Shown piece by piece: positions 1 through 10,100 of a stretch of DNA of 64,000 nucleotides (its first letter is position 1; each line of letters starts with the position of its first letter). A program made the position numbers and the translations under genes. The DNA comes from Flectobacillus rivi. Lineage in GTDB: Bacteria; Bacteroidota; Bacteroidia; Cytophagales; Spirosomataceae. The notes under the pieces are model-generated. The model was not told the origin of the DNA, ran no database searches, and saw nothing but the letters and a program-made list of their open reading frames with translations. The DNA lies in the NCBI RefSeq assembly GCF_030056655.1, contig NZ_JASHIE010000018.1, positions 62,001 to 126,000 of the forward strand, given 5' to 3'.

Positions 1-12
1 CAAAAAGCCTAT

Positions 13-3000
13 TTATCCATGTTTTAGGAGCCTCAACAAATCATCTTTGGTCATTTGTTGCAACATATCTTGGTCAGTCTTAATCAACTCATTGACCAAA
101 TGTTGTTTATTAGACTGCAATACCATCATTTTTTCTTCAATGGTATCAGGACAAATCAAGCGAACGGCAACCACATTTTTCTGTTGTCCTATACGATATA
201 CTCGGTCAATCGCCTGATTTTCTACGGCTGGGTTCCACCAAGGATCAATCAAATACACATAGTCGGCTTGTGTAAGATTCAGTCCTATGCCTCCAGCCTT
301 TAAGCTTATCAGAAATACTCTAATTTGGTCATCATTCTGAAATTGCTCCACCACCTTTGCACGATTTGTAGTTTGTCCTGTCAGATAACTAAATGGTATA
401 TCTCGGAGTTGCAATTCTTTCTTGACCAACTCCAACATTTCTACAAACTGTGAAAAAACTAATATTTTGTGTTTGGGAGATTTGTTCTCTATCTCTTCAA
501 TCAAAACCTGTAATTTGGCAGATTCATGTCCATAAAACTCTTCATCACTGAGCAAGGCAGGCGAATTACATATTTGACGGAGTTTGGTCAAACCTTGTAA
601 AATATGTAATCTTTCTTTCGGTATATCTCCTTCTTTTTGCGTATTCAAATAATCCCAAAACTCTCGCTCGTAAGCTTCATATACCCGACGTTGCTCAGTA
701 CTCATTTCGCAGTAAAGTACCATTTCTGTTTTTTCGGGAAGTTCTTTGGCTACCTGTTGTTTGGTTCTTCGAAGGACAAAAGGCTTGATTTTTTGTTGTA
801 ATTCTTGTGCTCTAGGCAAATCTTTAAACTTGTCTATCGGCATAGAATAGTATTCTTTGAAAAACCGCTTTGTTCCCAAAAGTCCTGGACAAGCAAAGGA
901 AAACTGTGCATAAATATCAAAGGTATTATTCTCGATTGGTGTCCCCGTCATTACCAAACGATGGCGACTTTGCAACATACAAACAGCCTTATATCGCTGT
1001 GATTCAGGATTTTTGATAGCTTGAGATTCATCCAAAACAATATAATTAAACAGGTATTTTCGTAAAAACTTTATATCAGACAAAAGCGTATGATAGGTCG
1101 TAATAACAACATCATATTCCTCAAAACCAAGTGTATTTTCAGGACGATTAGGTCCGTGCATGACTAGCACTTTTAAACTAGGCGCAAACTTTTTTATCTC
1201 TTGTAGCCAGTTAAAAATCAATGTCGTAGGCACAACCACCAAATTAGTTTTTAAGGTACTTTTTTCTTTTTGCCATAGAAATAAGGCTAATACCTGAAGG
1301 GTTTTACCCAAACCCATATCATCAGCTAATACCCCGCCCAAACTCAATTGATTCAAATAAGCCAACCAGTTCAAACCCTCTGATTGATAACTCCGTAACT
1401 GAGGGTGAAGTGATGAGGTTACTTGGATAGGTGCTATTTTATCTAAATTTTCAATCTTATCTCTAAAATCTTGACTCAAAGCCTTTACTTCCTGCGTCAG
1501 CATTTCAGCATCAAAAAGCTCTTCTAGACTTCCCAAACGTGATTGTGGGACTCGCAAAGTTTCTTCGACGATTTCTCCAGCTTGGAAGTAATCCGCAAAT
1601 TTTGAAACCCATGATTCAGGCAAAATACCCAATGAACCGTCGTCGAGGGTTACGTATTTCTCTTTGTTTTTAATCGTTTTTTGCAAATGCTTTAACGAAA
1701 CTCGTTGTTTCCCAAACTGAATTTTGATGGTTGTATCAAACCAATTCATACCCGAATTAACCACCACACTCACATGGGCTTTATGAGCGTTTAATCTAGT
1801 TTTCTTGAACTGGTTAAAACCTAAAATCTTGATTTGTTGTTCTCGCCAAACCTCAAAAGCATCTAAAAACCATTCATTTTCTAAAAACCTCTTGCGATGT
1901 AAATAAAAACTCTCATGATGTAATTGTTCCTCAAAATCAGGATGTTGACGAATCAATATTCCTAAAAATCGTTGCTCTTCTGGTTCATTGCGTGGTAATG
2001 TAAAAGGCTTTCCTTTTCGGTCGATCGCATAGAGTTGTTTTTTGGACAAAACAGGAATCTCTACTTCTCCATAAACCATCGTTGGCGTCAGCAAGATATA
2101 GTCTTCATATTCAGATAAATATATCATTCTGACTAAAGCTTGATTGAGATTTACTTCTTGAATTTGTTCAGGACTAGCTGGTTTTAAGTATGAATATTTG
2201 ACACGAACATGTCTTTCAAGTGGGTCGAGAATCTCTTTTTGAAACTCCGTATATTTTGATTCGTGTAAGACTAAATAATAATTATGTCTTCTAAAAAAGG
2301 CAATTACTTTGAGAAAATGAAGATTATCCACCAAATACATCGTTTGATGAATTTGGATAAAATACCCATATTTTAAAGTCAAATCTTGCAATGGATATAC
2401 CTGCCCATTTACTTGAAGATATACCTTAATTTCATACATCTCATCTTGCTGAAAAACCTCCAACTGTAATTCAATTGGAAGCGTACTCAATTGCACAGGC
2501 ACAATCGACTGTGAGGCAATATTGACTGAAGTTTTATGATTATGATAAAAGACAGGCAATGCCAAAGGATTTTTAACAAGTGCTTTCAAGCTAGCTAAAT
2601 CCTCTTCAGGAGGTGTTTGCTCATAATTATGTTGAAAGCGAGCCACTGCCATAAAAAACTTCAATACATCAGGTTCTTCAATTTGCCAAATTTTATCTAG
2701 GGGCGCTCTTGAAATCAATGGGTTTTTAGGTTTTCCCTCCTTGGTAAAATCAGCTTGATATAGCTCTAAATGAAAATGGTCGAAATATTTATGTAGTTTA
2801 AAAACTACAATCAGATTCTCTTGTGCCGACGAATTAGACAAATGTTGCCAGTGATTTGCTGACAGCAATTGGTCTTGCAATGCCACTTTTGTATCGTTGG
2901 TAAAAGCAAAAAGAGCAGGATTTTTGGGAAGAATATGTGTTTGTTTTTCTTGATAATGTACCCGAAAATACTTCACCAAATCGGGCTCCGCCTCCAATCC

Positions 3001-3387
3001 ATAATCATAAGCTTTAGCTCGCATTTTTCTAAACCTCAATGCTTCGTCAAAAAAAATCAGTAAGTCTTGATACTTATGTACATTATGTAAAGCTTGTGCC
3101 TGATGATCACACATTTTGATTTTGGAGGCACCACAATTACAATGTGTTTGTAATGCCCCCGCAACCTGATTGACCTGTATTAAATAGCCCATCGGATGCT
3201 CAAATACAACCCAATTGATTTCGATATGACCAACTGGTAAATCAAAAAAGCCCCTAATACTTGTATCAGGGACAGATTCGCTATGTTGAATAATCAAAAT
3301 TTCGTTGAGGAGATGGATGCTAAAGGCAGGAATCGTATAAACATTACGAGGGTCATTCACAAAAGCCGAACGGTGTACTGAATTCAT
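13..3387 (-). CDS. SWIM zinc-finger SNF2-family helicase/ATPase
   Basis: This is an ATP-dependent DNA translocase of the SNF2/RapA type, cytosolic and nucleic-acid directed; the true substrate is unknown. Near the N-terminus a CxCx7CxH cluster (C83, C85, C93, H95) fits a SWIM zinc finger. The C-terminal half holds the helicase core: Walker A DDMGLGKT near residue 695, a DESQ Walker B box near 786, and motifs V/VI with GGIGLNLT and DRVYRIGQ near 1060. The long middle part (about 150-620) has no motif I recognise. The frame opens three bases earlier with GTG, but the ATG at 3387 is the better start. At 1124 residues it has the usual size for bacterial SWIM-SNF2 proteins. The 82-base gap to the next upstream gene suggests independent expression. 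The family call is secure; the cellular role is not. Confidence 0.93.
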   Translation of the reverse strand: MNSVHRSAFVNDPRNVYTIPAFSIHLLNEILIIQHSESVPDTSIRGFFDLPVGHIEINWVVFEHPMGYLIQVNQVAGALQTHCNCGASKIKMCDHQAQALHNVHKYQDLLIFFDEALRFRKMRAKAYDYGLEAEPDLVKYFRVHYQEKQTHILPKNPALFAFTNDTKVALQDQLLSANHWQHLSNSSAQENLIVVFKLHKYFDHFHLELYQADFTKEGKPKNPLISRAPLDKIWQIEEPDVLKFFMAVARFQHNYEQTPPEEDLASLKALVKNPLALPVFYHNHKTSVNIASQSIVPVQLSTLPIELQLEVFQQDEMYEIKVYLQVNGQVYPLQDLTLKYGYFIQIHQTMYLVDNLHFLKVIAFFRRHNYYLVLHESKYTEFQKEILDPLERHVRVKYSYLKPASPEQIQEVNLNQALVRMIYLSEYEDYILLTPTMVYGEVEIPVLSKKQLYAIDRKGKPFTLPRNEPEEQRFLGILIRQHPDFEEQLHHESFYLHRKRFLENEWFLDAFEVWREQQIKILGFNQFKKTRLNAHKAHVSVVVNSGMNWFDTTIKIQFGKQRVSLKHLQKTIKNKEKYVTLDDGSLGILPESWVSKFADYFQAGEIVEETLRVPQSRLGSLEELFDAEMLTQEVKALSQDFRDKIENLDKIAPIQVTSSLHPQLRSYQSEGLNWLAYLNQLSLGGVLADDMGLGKTLQVLALFLWQKEKSTLKTNLVVVPTTLIFNWLQEIKKFAPSLKVLVMHGPNRPENTLGFEEYDVVITTYHTLLSDIKFLRKYLFNYIVLDESQAIKNPESQRYKAVCMLQSRHRLVMTGTPIENNTFDIYAQFSFACPGLLGTKRFFKEYYSMPIDKFKDLPRAQELQQKIKPFVLRRTKQQVAKELPEKTEMVLYCEMSTEQRRVYEAYEREFWDYLNTQKEGDIPKERLHILQGLTKLRQICNSPALLSDEEFYGHESAKLQVLIEEIENKSPKHKILVFSQFVEMLELVKKELQLRDIPFSYLTGQTTNRAKVVEQFQNDDQIRVFLISLKAGGIGLNLTQADYVYLIDPWWNPAVENQAIDRVYRIGQQKNVVAVRLICPDTIEEKMMVLQSNKQHLVNELIKTDQDMLQQMTKDDLLRLLKHG

Positions 3388-3469
3388 CACAAAGTCTGTT
3401 GGTAGTTGGTTACATAGATACAGGATTTTTGTGAAAATCGCAAAGCAACTCCTATCTCAACGCTCTGGC

Positions 3470-4324
3470 TTATTCTTTCAAACTCTTCAAATAGGCAATA
3501 CTTTGTGGCACCTGAATATTTTGGATAGGGCTTTCGTCTTCGATAAAATAGTGCTTTATTCCTAATTTTTTAGCCTTTCTGATAATGCCAGCCACGTCGA
3601 TTTGACCAGTTCCTAAAGTTACGTCATTAGTCACAGGTGTCGAACCCGAATGATTTCCTTGAACGCCCTTTCTCAAATCTTTTACATGAAGCATTTTGAA
3701 TCTGGTAGGATACTTGTCCAAAAGTCCTTCGGGATTGGCACCACCATGAAACGCCCACAGCATATCTAGTTCAAAAGAAACATAATTAGGGTTAGTGCGT
3801 CGAACGATAAAGTCAAAAAGTGTTCCGTCCTGATACGGGATAAATTCATATCCATGAATATGATAGCAAAAAGTAATACCATTTTCTGCTAAAATTTTCC
3901 CAACTTGATTGAAATCTTCGACTGCTTGTTGCGCCTCAAAAATATCAAAGTCATCTTTATGAGGTATCCATGCCACCATCACGAACTTTGCACCAAGCTT
4001 TTTGGCATTTTCAACCACACTCATAGGATTTGCAACAATCTCTTCATATCCTGCCCCTGTCGAAGGAACCTTTATATTTCTCTCTTTCAACAATTTAAGA
4101 TACTCTGTTGCTTCCATTCCTTTCGGAACATTCCCTTCCAGTTCGGTAATACCAAGTGCTTTGATAGTATCGAGTGTAGCTACTATTCCATTAGGAAAAC
4201 TATTTCTAAAAGTATAGGCTTGCGCACCAATTGGGAAGGTATAAAGCTTTTTAGATTTTTGACCCAAAGCAGTCAATCCTAATATCAGATTAGCAATCAA
4301 TAACAAAAGTGAATATTTTCTCAT
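3470..4324 (-). CDS. Exported sugar phosphate isomerase/epimerase-like TIM barrel
   Basis: This is a xylose-isomerase-like TIM-barrel protein (AP_endonuc_2 fold). A signal peptide covers about residues 1-21, so it probably acts in the periplasm. Candidate metal and catalytic ligands are at the expected strand ends: E61/E63 (TELEG), H155 and H157 (CYHIHGYEF), E185 and D187 (FELD), H213 (MLHVKD) and E262. A GTGQID stretch near 238 is typical of this family. Its 284 residues match the usual length. The protein is common beside ThuA and sugar-oxidase genes in Bacteroidota, and here the alditol-oxidase-like gene is divergently transcribed from 4492. The substrate cannot be told from sequence; a keto-sugar or oxidised glycoside is an inference. 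Confidence 0.85.
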   Translation of the reverse strand: MRKYSLLLLIANLILGLTALGQKSKKLYTFPIGAQAYTFRNSFPNGIVATLDTIKALGITELEGNVPKGMEATEYLKLLKERNIKVPSTGAGYEEIVANPMSVVENAKKLGAKFVMVAWIPHKDDFDIFEAQQAVEDFNQVGKILAENGITFCYHIHGYEFIPYQDGTLFDFIVRRTNPNYVSFELDMLWAFHGGANPEGLLDKYPTRFKMLHVKDLRKGVQGNHSGSTPVTNDVTLGTGQIDVAGIIRKAKKLGIKHYFIEDESPIQNIQVPQSIAYLKSLKE

Positions 4325-4491
4325 AAGAAAAGGGGATTTTTAAATCGATTATTACAGTAAGTTTTCCGTAAATTACCCTTTAATATTTAATACTTTATCT
4401 TGGTTTATTCTTAAAATATTGAAACAATTGCCAAAAAGTACCTATCCAATTAGTTAATGTCAGAATATTCACTTAACTCCCCTTATAAATA

Positions 4492-5823
4492 ATGAATAAA
4501 CGTACATTCCTTAAAACATCTTCCTTAATGGTAGGAGGCGCTTTTTTACCCAAAATGATTTTAGCAAACGATACCCCTCGCACCAACTGGGCAGGAAATT
4601 TACGATACAGTGCCAAGCAATATTTTGAGCCACAGACGATTGCTGAAGCACAAGAGCTTGTCAAAAAAACACCGATCATTCGTGGTTTGGGAAGCAGACA
4701 CTCTTTCAATAGCATTGCTGATACTCCTGCGACTCAGATTTCGTTGAAATCAATGCAGAAAGTTTTATCAATTGATAAAGCAAACAAAGAAGTAACCATT
4801 GAAGGTGGCGCTACCTATGGACAAATTTGTAAAGAAATCCACGAAGCTGGTTTTGCACTGGCAAACTTAGCATCACTTCCACATATTTCGGTGGCAGGAG
4901 CATGTTCAACAGGGACACACGGCTCTGGTGTGAAAAATGGAAATTTGGCTACTAGTGTAAGAGCATTAGACATTATCACTGCTAATGGCGACATCGTTAG
5001 TTTTTCAAAAAACGAAAATACTGAAGCTTTAAAAGGAGCTGTAGTTGCTCTTGGTGGTTTAGGTATTGTTTCAAACATGACTTTGGCATTACAAGATACC
5101 TTTGAGATGAAACAGTTGGTATATCAAAATATGCCCATGTCAGCTTTGGAAAAAAACTTTGAAAGCATCGTTTCCAATGGTTACAGTGTAAGTTTGTTTA
5201 CAGATTGGCGTAACAAAAATGTCAATCAAGTTTGGTTGAAAAAACGTAGTGAGGATGTTTCGACGCCAGATACAGAGTATTTTGGAGCAAAATTGGCAAC
5301 ACGTAATCTTCATCCTTTGGAGGGCCTTTCGGCCGAAAACTGCACAGGACAAATGGGTGTATCTGGACCTTGGTATGAACGAATGCCCCATTTTAGAATG
5401 GGCTTTACACCAAGTAGCGGAAAAGAATTGCAATCAGAATATTTTGTTCCTTTCGAGCATGGTTATGAAGCCATGATGGCTATCGAAAAACTACATGAAA
5501 AAGTAAGCCCACATTTATTTATTTCAGAAATAAGAACGATGACAGGCGACGACCTTTGGATGAGCGCTAATTACCATCAACCATCCGTAGCCTTTCACTT
5601 TACATGGAAACAAGATTGGAATGCTGTAAAACAACTCTTACCATTAATTGAAGCGCAATTAGCACCATTCAATGCTCGTCCGCACTGGGGAAAATTGTTT
5701 ACGATGAATCCTAAAAAGCTTCAATCACTTATTAAACCTTTGCCACAGTTTAAAGAACTTTTAGCCACTTACGATCCAAAAGGCAAGTTTAGAAATCCAT
5801 TTATTCAACAGAATTTGTACTGA
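4492..5823 (+). CDS. Exported FAD-dependent alditol/aldonolactone oxidase-like protein
   Basis: This is a VAO-type flavoprotein most like alditol (xylitol) oxidase and aldonolactone oxidases. The N-terminal FAD-binding domain (about 40-215) contains GLGSRHSFN with H70, the position that carries covalent FAD in alditol oxidase of Streptomyces (family knowledge). It also contains GTHGSG near residue 141. The C-terminal substrate domain ends with RPHWGKLF, a conserved family signature. The first 26 residues resemble a twin-arginine signal with KR in place of RR (NKRTFLK), which suggests export of a folded flavoprotein. It probably oxidises polyols or sugar alcohols with transfer of electrons to O2 or a carrier. 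It is divergent from the isomerase-like gene at 3470-4324. Substrate choice between alditol and lactone is uncertain. Confidence 0.85.
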   Translation: MNKRTFLKTSSLMVGGAFLPKMILANDTPRTNWAGNLRYSAKQYFEPQTIAEAQELVKKTPIIRGLGSRHSFNSIADTPATQISLKSMQKVLSIDKANKEVTIEGGATYGQICKEIHEAGFALANLASLPHISVAGACSTGTHGSGVKNGNLATSVRALDIITANGDIVSFSKNENTEALKGAVVALGGLGIVSNMTLALQDTFEMKQLVYQNMPMSALEKNFESIVSNGYSVSLFTDWRNKNVNQVWLKKRSEDVSTPDTEYFGAKLATRNLHPLEGLSAENCTGQMGVSGPWYERMPHFRMGFTPSSGKELQSEYFVPFEHGYEAMMAIEKLHEKVSPHLFISEIRTMTGDDLWMSANYHQPSVAFHFTWKQDWNAVKQLLPLIEAQLAPFNARPHWGKLFTMNPKKLQSLIKPLPQFKELLATYDPKGKFRNPFIQQNLY

Positions 5824-5908
5824 TTCTTAAAGTAGAATTATGAGTGGAGAATTAGGACTATATGAAGGATTTTCTTTCTTTCAAAAGAGTTCTTATGATT
5901 AGTGTTTT

Positions 5909-6113
5909 TTGATGTAGTGGCAACTCTTGCAGTTGTCCCCTTCAAAATGGCAACTGCAAGAGTTGTCACTACATCAATTTTATCTTAAAGCTAAACCTTC
6001 GTACAGTACTAATGTAAAATGACTAGTTCGAGACTAAGTCTCGGACTAGTCATTGCTTCAGTTTTTAAACTGTTTAAAAAAATAAGTCCAAGACAAAGTC
6101 TTGAACTAGTCAT
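5909..6113. repeat. Cluster of palindromes in a 319-base convergent gap
   Basis: The gap 5824-6142 between two convergent genes holds no gene but several strong hairpins. The first has 27-base arms at 5909-5935 and 5951-5977 with one G/T wobble and a 15-base loop. The second has 18-base arms at 6018-6035 and 6037-6054, again with one wobble. A short 6-base hairpin lies at 6059-6072. A related, more decayed palindrome spans 6081-6113; its right half matches the right half of the second in 16 of 18 bases. They could act as terminators for both flanking genes, but the lack of T-tracts and the relatedness of two of them look more like a REP- or MITE-like repeat. Confidence 0.75.
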
Positions 6114-6142
6114 TTTCACAACTCATAATTTTGCACTCATAC

Positions 6143-6886
6143 TTAAACGACTTCTGTGGTTGGAGCTTTAAACTTGTACAGATATGGCGCTTTATTGGCG
6201 GCACCAGTGTATAGTTTTTCGATTCTTTCCAAAATATCCATACTTAGCATTTTGCGCTGAAAGTTATTTCTGCGAAGCGGATACCCCAAAATAGTCTCAT
6301 AAAGACTTTGAAGTTCAGGCATAGTAAAGGTTTCGGGTAATAAATTAAATCCTACCAATTTAGTATCCAAGTTAGCCCGAAGCGACTCCAGCGCTTTGTG
6401 TATCATTTCTCTATGATCAAAAATCATAGGTGGCAAATCTTTTAAATCAAACCATTCTGCGATATCACTAAATGAATCAGGTGTTGGATTCACTTTTGAA
6501 AAATCCACTAACGCATAATAGCCAATCGATACAAATCGCTTGTTGAGCCACGAGTTTCTAAATTCCTCTGTATGTCCAAAATCAAGAATATCTGCCAAGG
6601 TATTTTTCTTGGAGCGGTCTTCATGACCAAAAGTATGATATTGCTCCAAATAGACATTTTCTAAACCTGTTCTTTCACGCAAAATCCTCAAAGCCGCAGG
6701 ATCGATACCTTCTTCCATTCGCACAAATCCACCCGATAAACTCCATACTCCTGAATCATGAACTCTCAGAAGCAACACTTTTAATTGATCTTGATGAAAA
6801 CCAAAAATGACACTATCAATTGACAAGTGAGGAATAAAATTTTGCTTATTTTCTAAAAATCCATTCAAATCAACATTTCTCTCCAT
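6143..6886 (-). CDS. Nudix-fold transcriptional regulator (NrtR/AraR-like)
   Basis: This is a cytosolic DNA-binding regulator with an N-terminal Nudix-fold sensor domain (about 15-145) and a C-terminal winged helix (about 165-240; LPETFTMPELQSLYETI). The Nudix box is degenerate: where the enzyme consensus has R-E-U-x-E-E, this protein reads R-I-L-R-E-R, so hydrolase activity is unlikely and ligand sensing is expected, as known for NrtR and Bacteroides AraR. I start it at the ATG at 6886 (MERNVDLN); the frame extends upstream to 6934, but those residues are not family-like. It is paralogous to the gene at 37167-37868. It is divergent from the large fusion gene at 7145, and a 29-base palindrome between them is a likely target site. 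Its effector is unknown; a sugar or sugar phosphate is an inference. Confidence 0.88.
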   Translation of the reverse strand: MERNVDLNGFLENKQNFIPHLSIDSVIFGFHQDQLKVLLLRVHDSGVWSLSGGFVRMEEGIDPAALRILRERTGLENVYLEQYHTFGHEDRSKKNTLADILDFGHTEEFRNSWLNKRFVSIGYYALVDFSKVNPTPDSFSDIAEWFDLKDLPPMIFDHREMIHKALESLRANLDTKLVGFNLLPETFTMPELQSLYETILGYPLRRNNFQRKMLSMDILERIEKLYTGAANKAPYLYKFKAPTTEVV

Positions 6887-7030
6887 GTGATACCTTCTAC
6901 TATTTAATTTTCTACTATGAGCTAAAAGTAACAATTTATACCCGTCAGATACCTGATTTGAGCTACACTATTTATTTTATGTCATCGGTCTACACAATCA
7001 GTACGGTTAATCACAAAATTATATAAATAT

Positions 7031-7082
7031 TTTGCTACTTCTAAAATTTCAAGTATTATTGTCCCAAAATGGGAAAATAATA
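7031..7082 (+). promoter_or_regulatory. Candidate promoter with overlapping palindromic operator
   Basis: A palindrome has 13-base arms at 7054-7066 (TATTATTGTCCCA) and 7070-7082 with one mismatch and a 3-base centre. A TTTG at 7031-7034 followed 19 bases later by TATTATTG at 7054-7061 resembles the Bacteroidota -33/-7 promoter (TTTG, TAnnTTTG; one mismatch). The palindrome therefore overlaps the putative -7 element and start region, 63 to 91 bases upstream of the ATG at 7145. The divergent Nudix regulator (start 6886) is the obvious candidate to bind it. Both the promoter and the pairing of regulator with site are inferred. Confidence 0.5.
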
Positions 7083-7144
7083 AAAATATACCTTTTAAGA
7101 ATTTAACTTATCCAATTAACACAACCCTTCAGAACACTATTCCA

Positions 7145-10100
7145 ATGAAGAACCTTCTTTTCAATCAATGGAGAAAACTGAATCTCTTGTTGTTAGCCTT
7201 GGGCTGTACCATCATTCAGTTTGGTACCTATGCTCAAAATGTAGGTAAACGAGTATTAGTTTTCAGTAAAACCGCTGCATTTAGACACGCTTCTATTGAA
7301 GTAGGTAAAGTAGCTTTTCAAAAAATGGGAAAAGAAAAAGGCTTTTCTGTAGACCTTACAGAAGATGCTAATGCTTTTACCAATGAGAATCTTCGCAAAT
7401 ACAATGCTGTTGTATTTTTGAGTACAACAGGCGACGTGCTTAATCCAACCCAACAGGCTGAATTTGAGCGTTATATTCAAGCAGGCGGTGGCTATCTAGG
7501 TATTCATGCGGCTACAGATACCGAGTATGATTGGCCTTGGTATGGCAAGTTGGCAGGTGCTTATTTTCTTGACCATCCAATGACTCCGAGCAATGTTCAA
7601 AAAGGTAAGTTTTTTGTAGTTGACAAAAACAATTGGGCTACCAAAAATATGCCAAGTGAGTTTGAGCGTAGTGATGAGTTTTATAGCTTCAAAAATATCA
7701 ATCCTGCCATTAATGTTGTAGTAAAAATTGATGAGAAAAGTTATATAGGTGGAAAAAATGGTGATAACCATCCTATTAGCTGGTATCATGAATTTGATGG
7801 TGGTCGTTCGTTCTATACTGCTATGGGTCATACGGATGAAACATTTGCTGAGCCTCTTTTCTTAGACCATATTTCTGCTGGCTTAAACTATGTCATGGGT
7901 GGAGATTCTCCTAAACCTTTAGACTTTTCAAAAGCGCGTCCTGAAGAAAATCGTTTCGCTAAAGTCATTTTAGAAGAAAAGCTCAATGAGCCAATGGAAT
8001 TGAGCGTTTTGAACGATGGTCGCATCTTGTTTATCGAGCGTCATGGCGCAGTTCGTTTGTACAATTTGAAAACAAAACAGCTTAAAACCATTGCCAATAT
8101 CGAGGTAAGTACAAAATATAAAGACAAGGAAGGAAAAGAATCAGAAGCTGAAGATGGCTTGTTGGGTTTGAACAAAGATCCAAATTTTGCTCAAAACCAT
8201 TGGATTTATTTGTACTATTCTGACCCAAAAGAATCTAAAAATGTTTTGGCAAGATTTGAATTAAAGGGCGATGAATTAGTGATGTCTTCGAAAAAGATTT
8301 TGTTAGATATTCCTACCCAACGTGAACAGTGCTGTCATACAGGAGGCTCAATTGCTTGGGATAAAATGGGGAATCTCTACCTTTCGACAGGTGACAATAC
8401 CAATCCTCACGGCTCAAATGGCTACAGTCCGAGTGACGAACGTCCTGACCGTGCGCCTTGGGATGCTCAAAAATCTTCGGCTAATACCAATGATTTAAGA
8501 GGTAAAATTATCCGTATCAAACCTACTGTTGATGGTTCTTATACTATTCCTGAAGGTAATTTATTTGCTAAGGGTACGCCAAATACACGCCCTGAAATTT
8601 ATACAATGGGACACCGTAATCCATTCCGTATCTCGGTTGACCAGAAAACAGGATTTGTATATTGGGGTGAAGTAGGTCCAGATGCCAGTAAACCTGCTGC
8701 AGACCGTGGACCTGAAGGACACGATGAAGTAGGACAAGCACGTAAACCTGGCAACTTTGGATGGCCTCATTTTGTAGGTGACAACAAAGCATACAATAAA
8801 TATGATTTCGTTAAAAACGTTTCTTTAGAAAAATGGGATGCAGCTGCACCAACCAACAACTCTCCACACAACACAGGTTTGAAGGTATTACCTCCTGCTC
8901 AAAAAGCATTTATTTGGTATCCTTATGCTGCTTCGGCTGAGTTCCCTTTGGTAGGAAGTGGTGGTCGCAATGCGATGGCTGGTCCAGTATTTTACAGTGA
9001 AGATTTTAAAAATGCAAAGCGTTCTTTTCCAAAATATTACAACGAAAAACTAATCGTTTATGACTGGATGCGTGGTTGGATTATGGCTGTAACAATGGAT
9101 AAACAAGGTAACTTAACCAATATGGAACAGTTTATGCCAAGTTATCGCTTTAGCAATCCAATGGATATGGAATTTGACGAAAATGGCGATTTGTATATGC
9201 TTGAGTACGGTTCGGGGTGGTTTACCGCCAACGACGATGCACGTTTGATTCGTATCGAATATAATGGTGGTAATCGTAAACCAGCTATTCAAATGGCTGC
9301 CAACCAAATGGGAGGAGCGTTACCATTCAAGCTTAGCCTTGACTCAAAAGGAACGAAAGATGCAGATGGCGATGCTTTGACCTATTCTTGGAAAATTTCT
9401 TCGAAAAATGGATTCAATAAAGTAATTGCTTCTCCATCAGCAGATGTAACTTTAGCCAAAGCAGGTATTTATAATGTGACATTGACAGTTTCTGATGGCA
9501 AAGGTGGGGTAAGCACACAAGCTATGGAAGTTTCAGCTGGTAACGAACCGCCTGTATTGTCTTTTGATTTGCCAAAAAGTAACAAAACATTCTTCTTCCC
9601 TAATAAGTCTTTTGATTACGAAGTAAAAGTAAAAGATAAAGAAGATGGTAGTCTTGAAAATGGTAAAATCAAACCAGAGCAAGTAGCGGTAAATATCGAT
9701 TATTTGGCAGAAGGATTTGACAAAATTGCTATTGCACAAGGTCACCGTTCGGCTGATGCTAGTACGGCACTTGTAAAAGGCAAAAAACTGATTGATGCAA
9801 GTGACTGTCAGGCTTGTCATAGCATGGACAAAAAATCAGTTGGTCCAACTTACCGTGAGGTTTCTAAAAAATACAAAGGCGATGCAGGTGCATTAGAGCG
9901 TTTGACTAAAAAAGTAATCTCTGGTGGTAGTGGCGTTTGGGGCGAAGTAGCCATGGCTGGTCACCCACAATTATCAACAGGCGACGCTGCTGAAATGGTA
10001 AAATATATTTTGACTTTGGCAGATGAAAAAGCAAAAGAAACCCTTCCAACAAAAGGTAGCTTCACTGCAAAAGTTGGCGCTGGAGATAAAGGTCAAGGAG

